DNA from: Methylophilus medardicus | GTDB taxonomy: Bacteria; Pseudomonadota; Gammaproteobacteria; Burkholderiales; Methylophilaceae | Direction: 5' to 3' | NCBI RefSeq assembly: GCF_006363955.1 | Contig: NZ_CP040948.1 | Span: 2,232,001-2,296,000 of the forward strand | DNA length: 64,000 nucleotides | Part shown: positions 29,226-36,884 of the stretch, in pieces | Layout: each line of letters begins with the position of its first letter | Position numbering within the stretch: position 1 is the stretch's first letter | Notes under the pieces: model-generated | Told to the model about the DNA's origin: nothing | Databases searched by the model: none | Seen by the model: the letters and a program-made list of their open reading frames with translations, nothing else | Position numbers and translations under genes: made by a program

Positions 29226-29609
29226 ATGTCGAAAAAATTACAATTTTTATTGATTGGTGTAGGCATTTTAATTGCCATGGAATGGCGCGCCTGGGGCTAT
29301 TACTTCATGCCGCCGCCGGACTACAGCCAAGGCGGCGTGGTCTTGTACGCCACAGACTGGTGCCCCTATTGCGAGAAGACCCGAGCCTTACTGCAGCAAA
29401 AGCACATCGCATATAAGGAGTTGAACATTGAAACCTCAGACACTGGTCGAGCGCAGTACCAACGTCTGGCAGGCAGAGGAGTGCCTGTATTGCTGGTGGC
29501 AGGTGAGGTAATCCGTGGCTACAACGAAACACGGATGCAGCAGGTTTTAGATACCTGGCAGGCGAATCAAGCCTTGCAGCAAGAGAAAGAAAATAAAGCC
29601 AACCGGTAA
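29226..29609 (+). CDS. Membrane-anchored glutaredoxin-family protein
   Basis: A 127-residue protein with one N-terminal hydrophobic segment (about residues 5-19, LQFLLIGVGILIAM) followed by a glutaredoxin fold. VVLYATDWCPYCEKTRALL carries the redox motif CPYC, then GVPVLLVAGEVIRGYN with the cis-proline and glutathione site. It probably reduces disulfides or mixed glutathione disulfides. If the helix is an anchor or uncleaved signal, the domain may face the periplasm, which would be unusual for a glutaredoxin. I start at MSKKLQF (29226); a TTG-started frame upstream is less likely. The 3' end overlaps the 3' end of rnpB on the other strand by about 15 bases. Confidence 0.8.
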   Translation: MSKKLQFLLIGVGILIAMEWRAWGYYFMPPPDYSQGGVVLYATDWCPYCEKTRALLQQKHIAYKELNIETSDTGRAQYQRLAGRGVPVLLVAGEVIRGYNETRMQQVLDTWQANQALQQEKENKANR

Positions 29610-29956
29610 GCCGGGTTCTGTAATCACTTGCGTGACTGACAGTCATTCATCTAGGCGTGCAATTGCTCACACGCTCAAGCTATCTACCCGCTGGCAGCGC
29701 GAGCCACGCCTTATTACTTGCGTAAAATGCCAGCCTATTTGATATTGCTGCAGATGGAGGTTACCGCGTTTCACCCGTTTCGACGCAAGTTCGCAACAAG
29801 TTGCTCACTGGTCGAACCGACTCGTCTCTGTGGCCCTATTCCTCACCTTATACTGTTACCAGCTTTCAGCGTACGGCCGTTAGCCGTCATCCCGCTCTGT
29901 GCAGCCCGGACTTTCCTCCCCCTGTTTGCACAGGCGGCGACTGTCTGGTTGGCTTC
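29594..29956 (-). ncRNA. rnpB: RNase P RNA (class A)
   Basis: Catalytic RNA that trims the 5' leaders of pre-tRNAs. Reading the minus strand, the 5' end GAAGCCAACCAGACAG pairs with the 3' end GGTTGGCTTT to make helix P1. The universal segment GAGGAAAGTCCGGGCT follows the P3 hairpin, with GGTAACAGTATAAGGTGAG, AAACCTCC-like and GCAATATCAAATAGG core parts in order. The 3' part has TAGATGAATGACTGTC and AGAACCCGGCTTACCGG. Size is about 363 nucleotides, usual for bacterial type A. Ends are placed by the P1 pairing and could be off by a few bases. It is convergent with the glutaredoxin gene and divergent from ung. Confidence 0.97.
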
Positions 29957-29965
29957 ATACGTATT

Positions 29966-29994
29966 TTACCACGTAAGCGGCTAGCCTCTATAAT
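29966..29994 (+). promoter_or_regulatory. Probable ung promoter
   Basis: TTACCA (29966-29971), a 17-base spacer and a perfect TATAAT (29989-29994) read toward ung, whose ATG is at 30024. On the other strand a TAAAAT (29963-29968) lies at the right distance before the rnpB 5' end at 29956, so the two promoters overlap back to back. Confidence 0.65.
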
Positions 29995-30023
29995 GCGCAA
30001 AAGTCTTTGTGAAGTGACCAAAT

Positions 30024-30710
30024 ATGCGCCCCCCAACAATCGCAGCGACCTTACCAGCCTCTTGGCAACCTGCGCTCGGCCGAGAATTGACCCAACCCTA
30101 CATGCAGTCATTGCTGGCGTTTTTGCAGCAAGAAGAGGCGCAGGGCAAAACCATCTTTCCACCAGCGCCATTGATTTTTAATGCGTTTAAACACACGCCT
30201 TTTGAAAAAGTACGCGTCGTGATCATCGGGCAAGACCCGTATCACGGGCCCGGCCAAGCCCATGGCCTGAGTTTTTCGGTGCCGCCTGGCACGGCGTTGC
30301 CGCCATCACTGCGTAACATTTTCAAAGAGCTTGCGTCGGATTTAGACCTACCCATGCCTGGTAGTGGCGACTTAACGCCTTGGGCCAACCAAGGCGTGCT
30401 GTTGCTAAATGCAATCTTGACTGTAGAAATGGCGCAGGCCGGGGCACACCAGAACCGTGGTTGGGAGTTATTCACAGACGCAGCCATTGCCGCATTGAAT
30501 ACTGAAAAAACCGGGTTGGTATTTGTGTTATGGGGCAGCTATGCGCAAAAAAAGGGGGCCTTGATAGACCCCAGCCGACATCTGATTCTGCAATCCGCGC
30601 ACCCGTCACCTTTGTCTGCGCATCGTGGCTTTTTCGGCTCGCGGCCGTTTTCTGCGATTAATGCCCATTTGCTACGCCAAGGGCAGATGCCGATTGAATG
30701 GGCGCTCTAA
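30024..30710 (+). CDS. ung: Uracil-DNA glycosylase, family 1
   Basis: Removes uracil from DNA, beginning base excision repair. The 228-residue protein has the water-activating motif [18 protein letters not shown] (near 72-89, aspartate and histidine included), the uracil-pocket LLLNAILTV, and the DNA-intercalation loop [13 protein letters not shown] near 193. Length fits E. coli Ung (229). It is divergent from rnpB and convergent with pyrC, with only 22 bases between the two stop codons. Confidence 0.97.
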   Translation: MRPPTIAATLPASWQPALGRELTQPYMQSLLAFLQQEEAQGKTIFPPAPLIFNAFKHTPFEKVRVVIIGQDPYHGPGQAHGLSFSVPPGTALPPSLRNIFKELASDLDLPMPGSGDLTPWANQGVLLLNAILTVEMAQAGAHQNRGWELFTDAAIAALNTEKTGLVFVLWGSYAQKKGALIDPSRHLILQSAHPSPLSAHRGFFGSRPFSAINAHLLRQGQMPIEWAL

Positions 30711-30732
30711 GGCAGCCCATTCGAGGCCCTGA

Positions 30733-31767
30733 TTACACCAGCTTCCAAGCAATCGTTTGGCCTGCACGCAATGGCACCAAGACATCGTCAGCAAAAGGAA
30801 TCGTCTCAGGCACCTGCCAAGCGGCCTTGCGCAATGTGATCTGTTCGCGATTTCTTGGCAAACCGTAAAAATCCGCACCAAATTCACTGGCAAAACCTTG
30901 CAACCGATCTAGCGCACCCGCTTCTTCAAACGCCTCCGCATACAGCTCAATCGCAGCATGCGCGGTATACATGCCCGCGCAGCCACAACTCGCCTCTTTA
31001 GCCGATTTGGGGTGGGGAGCGCTGTCTGTTCCCAGAAAAAACTTACCCGAGCCGGAAATCGCCGCCTGCACCAAGGCTAACCGATGGGTTTCGCGCTTGA
31101 GGACCGGCAAGCAATAATGATGTGGACGAATGCCGCCGGTGAACATGGCATTGCGGTTCATGAGCAAATGGTGCGCAGTAATGGTCGCCGCCAAATTGGC
31201 TGGACCCGCAGCGACAAACGTAGCAGCGTCTTGGGTAGTGATGTGTTCAAACACGACTTTTAAACCGGGAAAATCTTTGAGTAGCGGCTGCAAATGACGC
31301 TCAATAAACACCTTCTCGCGATCAAACACATCGACTTCGCCATCGGTGACTTCGCCGTGGATCAGCAAAGGCATGCCCTGCTTTTCCATCTCAGCCAGCG
31401 CGCCGGCACATTTGTGCAGACTGGTGACGCCTGAGTCACTATTAGTGGTTGCGCCTGCGGGATATAACTTGACCGCATGCACAACACCACTGGCACGGGC
31501 AGCAACAATTTCTTGCGCGGAGGTATTGTCAGTCAAATATAAAGTCATCAACGGCTCAAACGTAAGCCCAGCTGGCAGTGCTTGTTTGATGCGTTGATAA
31601 TAAGCAAGCGCAGACGCTGCCGTCGTCACCGGCGGACGCAAGTTTGGCATCACGATAGCCCGCGCAAATTGTTTGGCGGTATCTGGCAAAACGGCTTTCA
31701 AGCCATCGCCATCTCGCAGGTGTAAATGCCAGTCATCTGGCCGAGTCAGGGTGAGTTCAGTGATCAT
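30733..31767 (-). CDS. pyrC: Dihydroorotase, PyrC type
   Basis: Zinc enzyme interconverting carbamoyl aspartate and dihydroorotate in pyrimidine synthesis. The 344-residue protein shows the metal motif [10 protein letters not shown] (11-20), the [10 protein letters not shown] substrate loop near 40, and the metal-binding HGEVTD near 137. [10 protein letters not shown] is near 172, and [15 protein letters not shown] near 245 carries the catalytic aspartate. Length matches the short class II dihydroorotases of E. coli type (348). Its ATG overlaps the stop of rsmI by four bases. Confidence 0.97.
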   Translation of the reverse strand: MITELTLTRPDDWHLHLRDGDGLKAVLPDTAKQFARAIVMPNLRPPVTTAASALAYYQRIKQALPAGLTFEPLMTLYLTDNTSAQEIVAARASGVVHAVKLYPAGATTNSDSGVTSLHKCAGALAEMEKQGMPLLIHGEVTDGEVDVFDREKVFIERHLQPLLKDFPGLKVVFEHITTQDAATFVAAGPANLAATITAHHLLMNRNAMFTGGIRPHHYCLPVLKRETHRLALVQAAISGSGKFFLGTDSAPHPKSAKEASCGCAGMYTAHAAIELYAEAFEEAGALDRLQGFASEFGADFYGLPRNREQITLRKAAWQVPETIPFADDVLVPLRAGQTIAWKLV

Positions 31768-32636
31768 GGTTCGTTACCTTGGGATTGTGGGCTTGCTGCT
31801 TTGAGCGCAAGCGCCGCTTCATACAATTCGTTTTTTTTCTGACCTGTAATATCGGTCGCCAGCGCCACCGCCTGCTTCAGCGGCAGCTCCTGCAATAGCC
31901 GCTTTAAAATTCTAAGCGTTTCTTCATCCAAGCCTTCAGGTTTTTCCTGCAGGTCAGGATGCACCAACAACACAAATTCGCCACGTTGTTGATTGAGGTC
32001 TGCATTTAACCAGTCTACCGCGTCTGTCAACAGGCAAGAGTGAATGGTTTCAAAGGTTTTTGTCAGCTCGCGCGCGAGGGTGAGTTGGCGTGCACCGCCC
32101 AATACATCCTGCATATCCTGCACACACTCGACAATACGATGCGGCGCCTCATAAAATACCAGCGTCGTCGGAATCGCCTTTAGCGATTGCAAGCGCTTAC
32201 GACGCTGCGACCCACTCGCCGGCAAAAAGCCGTCAAAATAAAATCCCGATTGCACGATGCCTGCCGCCGACAAGGCCGCGATCACGGCACTAGCGCCCGG
32301 CACCGGCACCACTTTAATTCCAGCTTGGCGCACGGCTTGCACAACAACCGCGCCGGGATCACTCACCGCCGGCGTGCCTGCATCCGTCACCAGCGCGATA
32401 GACTCGCCTGCCTGCAATTTTTTGATCAGGCCTTGCGCCGACTGTTGTTCGTTGTGTTCATGTACGGCCAATAAGGGTTTGCTAATGCCAAAGTGCCTTA
32501 ACAAGCCAACACTGTGGCGGGTATCTTCTGCGGCAATCGCATCCACTTTTTGCAACGTATCTAAGGCGCGCTGGCTAATGTCACCCAGATTGCCGATGGG
32601 GGTTGCGACCACATATAATGTTCCAATTTCATTCAT
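31764..32636 (-). CDS. rsmI: 16S rRNA 2'-O-ribose C1402 methyltransferase RsmI
   Basis: Adds the 2'-O-methyl group to cytidine 1402 of 16S rRNA, the same nucleotide modified by RsmH encoded elsewhere in this window. The 290-residue tetrapyrrole-methylase-fold protein has [18 protein letters not shown] (8-25), [27 protein letters not shown] near 83, and FYEAPHRI near 155. Length is usual. It is the first gene of a two-gene unit with pyrC and is divergent from yraN, 96 bases away. Confidence 0.96.
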   Translation of the reverse strand: MNEIGTLYVVATPIGNLGDISQRALDTLQKVDAIAAEDTRHSVGLLRHFGISKPLLAVHEHNEQQSAQGLIKKLQAGESIALVTDAGTPAVSDPGAVVVQAVRQAGIKVVPVPGASAVIAALSAAGIVQSGFYFDGFLPASGSQRRKRLQSLKAIPTTLVFYEAPHRIVECVQDMQDVLGGARQLTLARELTKTFETIHSCLLTDAVDWLNADLNQQRGEFVLLVHPDLQEKPEGLDEETLRILKRLLQELPLKQAVALATDITGQKKNELYEAALALKAASPQSQGNEP

Positions 32637-32732
32637 GTAGACATTTTATGTCATCGCGCCAATTTCGCTAAGCATTGGTTTCGCGTGCCCGCACCGTGAA
32701 CAGCGCACAATCATTCAAAAATACCGCACAAC

Positions 32733-33089
32733 ATGAAACTCAATCCAAACAATCAAGGGGGGGCTGCGGAACTTGCAGCGGCTAGGTTTTTGCAACAGCA
32801 GGGCCTAATGCTCCTAGCACAAAACTATAGCTGCCGTTTTGGGGAGATCGATCTCATCATGCGAGACAAACAGACGTTGGTGTTTGTGGAGGTACGGTTA
32901 CGCAGCCATCAGGCGTTTGCAAGTGCGGCAGACAGTATCGACTATCGAAAGCAACAAAAACTCATACGCGTCGCCCAGTTTTATCTGCAATCGCACGACC
33001 TCAATCTTGCTTGCCGCTTCGACGCCGTGCTGTTTGATAACACCCAATACCGCTCGCCCGACTGGATTCGTAATGCAATAGACACATAA
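32733..33089 (+). CDS. YraN/UPF0102-family putative endonuclease
   Basis: A 118-residue protein with a restriction-endonuclease-like fold signature: GGAAELAAARFLQQQG at the front, then FGEIDLIMRD and VFVEVRLRSH, giving the E..D..ExR pattern of this family. The function is not established; members are often next to rsmI, as here. The 3' end runs into an inverted repeat (33082-33110). Confidence 0.88.
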   Translation: MKLNPNNQGGAAELAAARFLQQQGLMLLAQNYSCRFGEIDLIMRDKQTLVFVEVRLRSHQAFASAADSIDYRKQQKLIRVAQFYLQSHDLNLACRFDAVLFDNTQYRSPDWIRNAIDT

Positions 33090-33110
33090 AAAGCGTAGAA
33101 TTTTATGTGT
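33082..33110. repeat. Inverted repeat overlapping the yraN stop codon
   Basis: ACACATAAAA (33082-33091) and TTTTATGTGT (33101-33110) form a perfect 10-bp stem around a 9-base loop. It includes the yraN stop codon. It is AT-rich, so its strength as a terminator in either direction is doubtful. Confidence 0.55.
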
Positions 33111-33166
33111 AGTTAGCTGTCCCACCTTTCATCTTTAGGTTTTATCTCGTTGATCAAGGAAGTCTC

Positions 33167-33751
33167 ATGACTCAAACAATATTCACCAGAACGCTCCCCG
33201 CGATTGCTTTGCTGTTGCTCAGTACACAACTAAGCGGATGCTTTCCCGCTGTGGTCGGTGGCGCAGCTGCCGGTGGCGCCATGGCCGCTGATCGTCGTAC
33301 TTCTGGCATTTATGTAGAAGATGAAAACATCGAACTGAAAACGCTGAAACGGCTGTCGCAATACATGGACAAAGCCTCGCACATTAACGTCACCAGCTAT
33401 AACCGCATTGTGCTGCTATCAGGCGAAGTGCCCAATGAGAGTCAGCTGAAACAAGCAGAAACCCTCACCCGTGAGATTTCCAATGTGCGCAACATTCACA
33501 ACGGCCTCACGGTTGCACCCGCCTCTACGCTTGGCGACCGCAGCAACGACACCTATATCACCACCAAAGTCAAAACGCGCTTTGTGAGCGAACGCCTGTT
33601 CCCAGCCAACATCGTCAAAGTGGTGACCGAAGGCAGTGTGGTTTACTTGATGGGCATCGTCACTGAAAAAGAGGCCACGGATGCGGTCGAGATCGCCCGC
33701 ACGACAGAGGGCGTCAGCAAAGTGGTGAAAGTGTTTGAATACTCCAAATAA
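33167..33751 (+). CDS. BON-domain lipoprotein (DolP-like)
   Basis: A 194-residue protein with a lipoprotein signal (LLLLSTQLSGC, lipidated cysteine near residue 25), then a glycine-alanine stretch and two BON domains (about 50-115 and 125-192: SHINVTSYNRIVLLSGEVPNE; VVTEGSVVYLMGIVTEKEA). The residue after the cysteine is phenylalanine, so outer-membrane sorting is expected. It resembles DolP (YraP), which supports outer-membrane integrity. A clear Shine-Dalgarno AAGGAAG precedes the ATG. In E. coli dolP also lies near yraN and rsmI, which supports the call. Confidence 0.88.
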   Translation: MTQTIFTRTLPAIALLLLSTQLSGCFPAVVGGAAAGGAMAADRRTSGIYVEDENIELKTLKRLSQYMDKASHINVTSYNRIVLLSGEVPNESQLKQAETLTREISNVRNIHNGLTVAPASTLGDRSNDTYITTKVKTRFVSERLFPANIVKVVTEGSVVYLMGIVTEKEATDAVEIARTTEGVSKVVKVFEYSK

Positions 33752-33778
33752 TTGTTAACTTCGTATTAAGGAATCTGC

Positions 33779-34066
33779 ATGGAAAATCAGGAAATTATTA
33801 TTCAGGGCATCACATTGGCTGGTAAGCCATTTCGCCCAAGCGACTGGGTGGATCGCATGTGTAGCACCTATGCCACTTTTGGCGATGACAAAAAACTGCG
33901 CTATTCACCCTACCTGAAGCCCAAGCTGGTGAATAATGTGCGTAGCTTGTCGGTGGACATGAAACTCAAAGACGTCAATCCTGCCGGCTTTGAACAACTG
34001 ATCCAATTTGCCAAAGAAAATCAGCTCAGCGTAATCAATCCAGCGGGCGAAGCCGTCACCATTTAG
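33779..34066 (+). CDS. DUF3579-family protein
   Basis: A 95-residue soluble protein beginning MENQEIIIQGITLAGKPFRPSDW, a pattern I recognise as DUF3579, a betaproteobacterial family of unknown function. There is one cysteine (CSTY) and no transmembrane segment. It follows the BON lipoprotein by 27 bases with an AAGGAA ribosome site. Its stop codon overlaps the stop of the convergent thioredoxin-like gene. Confidence 0.78.
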   Translation: MENQEIIIQGITLAGKPFRPSDWVDRMCSTYATFGDDKKLRYSPYLKPKLVNNVRSLSVDMKLKDVNPAGFEQLIQFAKENQLSVINPAGEAVTI

Positions 34067-34569
34067 TTGAGCGCATTTTTTGGCGGCGTAGACGCGGCCT
34101 CCTTGAGTAAGGCCTCTAACCAAAGCCGGCTCAAGGCGCCGCGTTTCACTTTGTAGAGCGTTCCATCCGGCGCATAAATATAAGTGGTTGGCAGTACTTC
34201 AGGCGTCAGCAAGACCTGTTTTGGTGCTTGGCCTAGAATAATCGGGTATGAAATCAGCATGTCGTCCACATAAGTTTTGACGGATTTTTCATCTTGATAT
34301 TGCACTGCCACGCCTAGCACCATTACATTTTGCTTCATGTGCGCGTCATAAAACGTTACCAGCTCTGGCATCTCTTGCAGACACGGTGGACACCAAGGCG
34401 CCCAGTAATTCACAATCAACCACTTGCCCTTGTAAGCGGACAGTTGATGGACATGCCCTGCCATATCCCGCATCACCCATGGCACAGACGACTCTGTGGC
34501 CACGCCGATATTGACTACTAGCAACCATAGACAAACAGTCGACCAGACTTTAAAAAGATTAAATCGCAC
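34063..34569 (-). CDS. TlpA-like periplasmic thioredoxin
   Basis: A 168-residue protein with an N-terminal signal or anchor (about residues 8-24, VWSTVCLWLLVVNIGVA) and a thioredoxin domain with the redox motif WCPPC in NYWAPWCPPCLQEMPEL (near 55). The cis-proline is in VLPTTYIYAPDG. Such proteins reduce periplasmic disulfides, often for cytochrome c assembly; the partner here is unknown. I start at the GTG at 34569 because AAGGGGG lies six bases before it. The longer frame adds a non-conserved N-terminus. It is divergent from trxA and convergent with the DUF3579 gene. Confidence 0.85.
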   Translation of the reverse strand: MRFNLFKVWSTVCLWLLVVNIGVATESSVPWVMRDMAGHVHQLSAYKGKWLIVNYWAPWCPPCLQEMPELVTFYDAHMKQNVMVLGVAVQYQDEKSVKTYVDDMLISYPIILGQAPKQVLLTPEVLPTTYIYAPDGTLYKVKRGALSRLWLEALLKEAASTPPKNALN

Positions 34570-34630
34570 GTGCGACCCCCTTGTTTTAAGCGAAACACAG
34601 CGCAATCTAGAACGCATGCTCGGAAAAAAC

Positions 34631-34660
34631 TTGATTATGCGTGAAAACTGTTGCTATACT
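34631..34660 (+). promoter_or_regulatory. Probable trxA promoter
   Basis: TTGATT (34631-34636) and TATACT (34655-34660) are separated by 18 bases and read toward trxA. The start would fall near 34667, leaving a leader of about 130 bases before the trxA ATG. No other structure stands out in the 34570-34796 gap. Confidence 0.55.
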
Positions 34661-34796
34661 AGTTGGTATCTCGTTTAGTAATTTCAATTTTCAGCAAATT
34701 ACTGATTCAAACAAAACTTAGCCGCACACTCAACATTTTCTGTTTAAATCCAGTGTACATTTGATTTAAATTCTTCACCATTCTTAAGAGGCAATA

Positions 34797-35123
34797 ATGA
34801 GCGACAACATTACCCATTTAAGCGACGCCAGCTTTGAACAAGAAGTATTGCAATCCACCGTCCCTGTGTTAGTGGATTATTGGGCAGAATGGTGCGGCCC
34901 TTGTAAAATGATCGCCCCGATTCTAGATGACATCAGCAAAGAGTACGCTGGGCGCTTAAAAGTGGCAAAACTGAATATTGATGATAATCAGAATACCCCA
35001 CCAAAATATGGCATTCGTGGCATTCCAACCCTGATGTTGTTTAAAAACGGCAATGTTGAAGCGACCAAAGTCGGTGCATTGTCCAAATCACAACTCAGCG
35101 CGTTTATCGACAGCAATATTTAA
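34797..35123 (+). CDS. trxA: Thioredoxin 1
   Basis: General cytoplasmic disulfide reductase of 108 residues. The active site is WCGPC with cysteines 33 and 36, the buried aspartate is in VLVDYWAEW, and the cis-proline in [11 protein letters not shown]. Length and motifs are typical. An AAGAGG ribosome site precedes the ATG. It is followed by a rho-independent terminator and then rho, the conserved trxA-rho order. Confidence 0.97.
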   Translation: MSDNITHLSDASFEQEVLQSTVPVLVDYWAEWCGPCKMIAPILDDISKEYAGRLKVAKLNIDDNQNTPPKYGIRGIPTLMLFKNGNVEATKVGALSKSQLSAFIDSNI

Positions 35124-35130
35124 TCTATCC

Positions 35131-35166
35131 ACCCGGTTTCCAGTCTGCGAGACCGGGTTTTCTTTT
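35131..35166 (+). terminator. Rho-independent terminator after trxA
   Basis: ACCCGGT (35131-35137) pairs with ACCGGGT (35152-35158) across a 14-base loop and is followed by TTTTCTTTT. It lies between trxA and rho, so much trxA transcription should stop here. Confidence 0.8.
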
Positions 35167-35203
35167 CAATCTCTCCGGCGTTCCTCAGGCTAGCGAGTTA
35201 CTC

Positions 35204-36463
35204 ATGCACTTATCCGACCTCAAACATCTCCCCGTGACCGAACTGGTCGAAATGGCCATTGCGAATGACATTGAAAATGCCAGCCGCATGCGCAAGCAAG
35301 ATCTCATCTTTGCCATCTTAAAAAACAAGGCCAAAAAAGGCGACAGCATTTTTGGTGATGGCACGCTGGAGGTTCTCCCTGACGGGTTTGGCTTTTTGCG
35401 CTCGCCAGATACTTCTTATTTGGCTGGTCCGGATGATATTTACGTTTCGCCATCGCAAATCCGCCGCTTCAACCTGCACACGGGTGACAGTATTCAAGGC
35501 GAAATCCGCACGCCTAAGGATGGTGAGCGCTATTTTGCGCTGGTAAAAGTCGACAGTGTGAATAATGAAGCGCCTGAAAACACCAAGCACAAAATTCTGT
35601 TTGAAAACCTGACGCCACTGTTTCCGACCGTGCCATTAAAGCTAGAACGGGATATTCGCGGTGAAGAAAACATTACCAGTCGCGTCATCGACATGATCGC
35701 CCCGATTGGTAAAGGCCAACGTGCATTGCTGGTCGCGAGCCCAAAAAGCGGTAAAACCGTGATGTTGCAAAACATCGCGCACGCGATTACAGCCAACCAT
35801 CCTGACTGTATTATGATCGTGCTACTAATTGACGAACGTCCAGAAGAAGTCACCGAGATGACACGCTCGGTGCGCGGCGAAGTGGTGGCCTCGACCTTTG
35901 ATGAACCAGCCACACGCCACGTGCAAGTGGCAGAAATGGTGCTTGAAAAAGCCAAACGTTTAATTGAGCACAAAAAAGATGTGGTCATTTTGCTGGACTC
36001 GATTACCCGTCTGGCACGTGCTTACAACACCGTGATCCCATCATCAGGCAAGGTGCTAACCGGTGGTGTCGACGCTAACGCGCTACAAAAGCCTAAGCGT
36101 TTCTTTGGTGCTGCGCGTAACGTAGAAGAAGGCGGTTCACTGACCATCATCGCGACCGCACTGGTAGATACTGGGTCACGTATGGATGATGTGATTTACG
36201 AGGAGTTTAAGGGCACGGGCAACATGGAAATCCACTTGGATAGACGCATGGCCGAAAAACGTACCTATCCTGCGATCAACGTCAACAAATCCGGTACACG
36301 CCGCGAAGAATTACTGCTGGACAAAGATGTACTACAAAAAATCTGGGTATTGCGTAAACTGCTCTATCCGATGGATGACCTTGAGGCGATGGAGTTCTTG
36401 CTGGACAAAATCAAGGCGACCAAGAGCAACAATGACTTCTTTGACAGTATGCGTCGCGGCTAA
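35204..36463 (+). CDS. rho: Transcription termination factor Rho
   Basis: Hexameric RNA helicase that ends transcription. The 419-residue protein has an N-terminal helix bundle (1-48), the cold-shock-like RNA-binding domain ([16 protein letters not shown], 52-67), and the RecA-type ATPase. Walker A is [10 protein letters not shown] near 178, Walker B is [17 protein letters not shown] with the Q/R loops, and [19 protein letters not shown] follows. Length equals E. coli Rho (419). It sits just after a factor-independent terminator; the 37 bases between that terminator and the ATG leave little room for a promoter, so expression may depend on readthrough. Confidence 0.98.
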   Translation: MHLSDLKHLPVTELVEMAIANDIENASRMRKQDLIFAILKNKAKKGDSIFGDGTLEVLPDGFGFLRSPDTSYLAGPDDIYVSPSQIRRFNLHTGDSIQGEIRTPKDGERYFALVKVDSVNNEAPENTKHKILFENLTPLFPTVPLKLERDIRGEENITSRVIDMIAPIGKGQRALLVASPKSGKTVMLQNIAHAITANHPDCIMIVLLIDERPEEVTEMTRSVRGEVVASTFDEPATRHVQVAEMVLEKAKRLIEHKKDVVILLDSITRLARAYNTVIPSSGKVLTGGVDANALQKPKRFFGAARNVEEGGSLTIIATALVDTGSRMDDVIYEEFKGTGNMEIHLDRRMAEKRTYPAINVNKSGTRREELLLDKDVLQKIWVLRKLLYPMDDLEAMEFLLDKIKATKSNNDFFDSMRRG

Positions 36464-36498
36464 TGTGGTCGTTGATACAATTATTTTTCACTTTGCGC

Positions 36499-36527
36499 TT
36501 GATAAAAGCATTAAATTCATACATAAT
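36499..36527 (+). promoter_or_regulatory. Probable rpmE promoter
   Basis: TTGATA (36499-36504), 17 bases, CATAAT (36522-36527) read toward rpmE at 36567. The transcript would begin near 36534. A GAGAGAAAG ribosome site precedes the ATG. Confidence 0.55.
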
Positions 36528-36566
36528 CGCGCGTTTACTGCAACTGCTTAAGATTAGAGAGAAAGC

Positions 36567-36767
36567 ATGAAAGCTGACATCCACCCAAATTATCCGGAAA
36601 TTAACGTCACATGTAGTTGTGGCAACAAGTTCCAAACTCGTTCTACCAGCGGCAAAGACTTCAACATTGAAGTTTGTTCACAATGCCACCCTTTCTACAC
36701 TGGTAAACAGAAGATTGTTGATACCGCCGGTCGCGTTGAGAAATTCCGCCAAAAATACGGCATGTAA
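36567..36767 (+). CDS. rpmE: Ribosomal protein L31, zinc-binding form
   Basis: A 66-residue component of the 50S subunit. Cysteines 16, 18, 37 and 40 (CSC and CSQC) are all present, so this is the zinc-containing (C+) form rather than the YkgM-like C- form made during zinc shortage. Sequence ends [10 protein letters not shown]. It follows rho with its own likely promoter and a strong terminator. Confidence 0.97.
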   Translation: MKADIHPNYPEINVTCSCGNKFQTRSTSGKDFNIEVCSQCHPFYTGKQKIVDTAGRVEKFRQKYGM

Positions 36768-36787
36768 TGTCGAAAAAGTTGGGCAAG

Positions 36788-36817
36788 AAAGGCAGCATAG
36801 CTGCCTTTTTCGTTTTT
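36788..36817 (+). terminator. Rho-independent terminator after rpmE
   Basis: AAAGGCAGC-ATA-GCTGCCTTT is a perfect 9-bp stem with a 3-base loop (36788-36808), followed by TT, CG and TTTTT. It separates rpmE from the downstream membrane protein gene. Confidence 0.85.
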
Positions 36818-36884
36818 AATTGTAGCTACTTCAGGGGTAATATCTTACCCAGGCCCTCATTCATTCTGCGACAGACACACCAAC

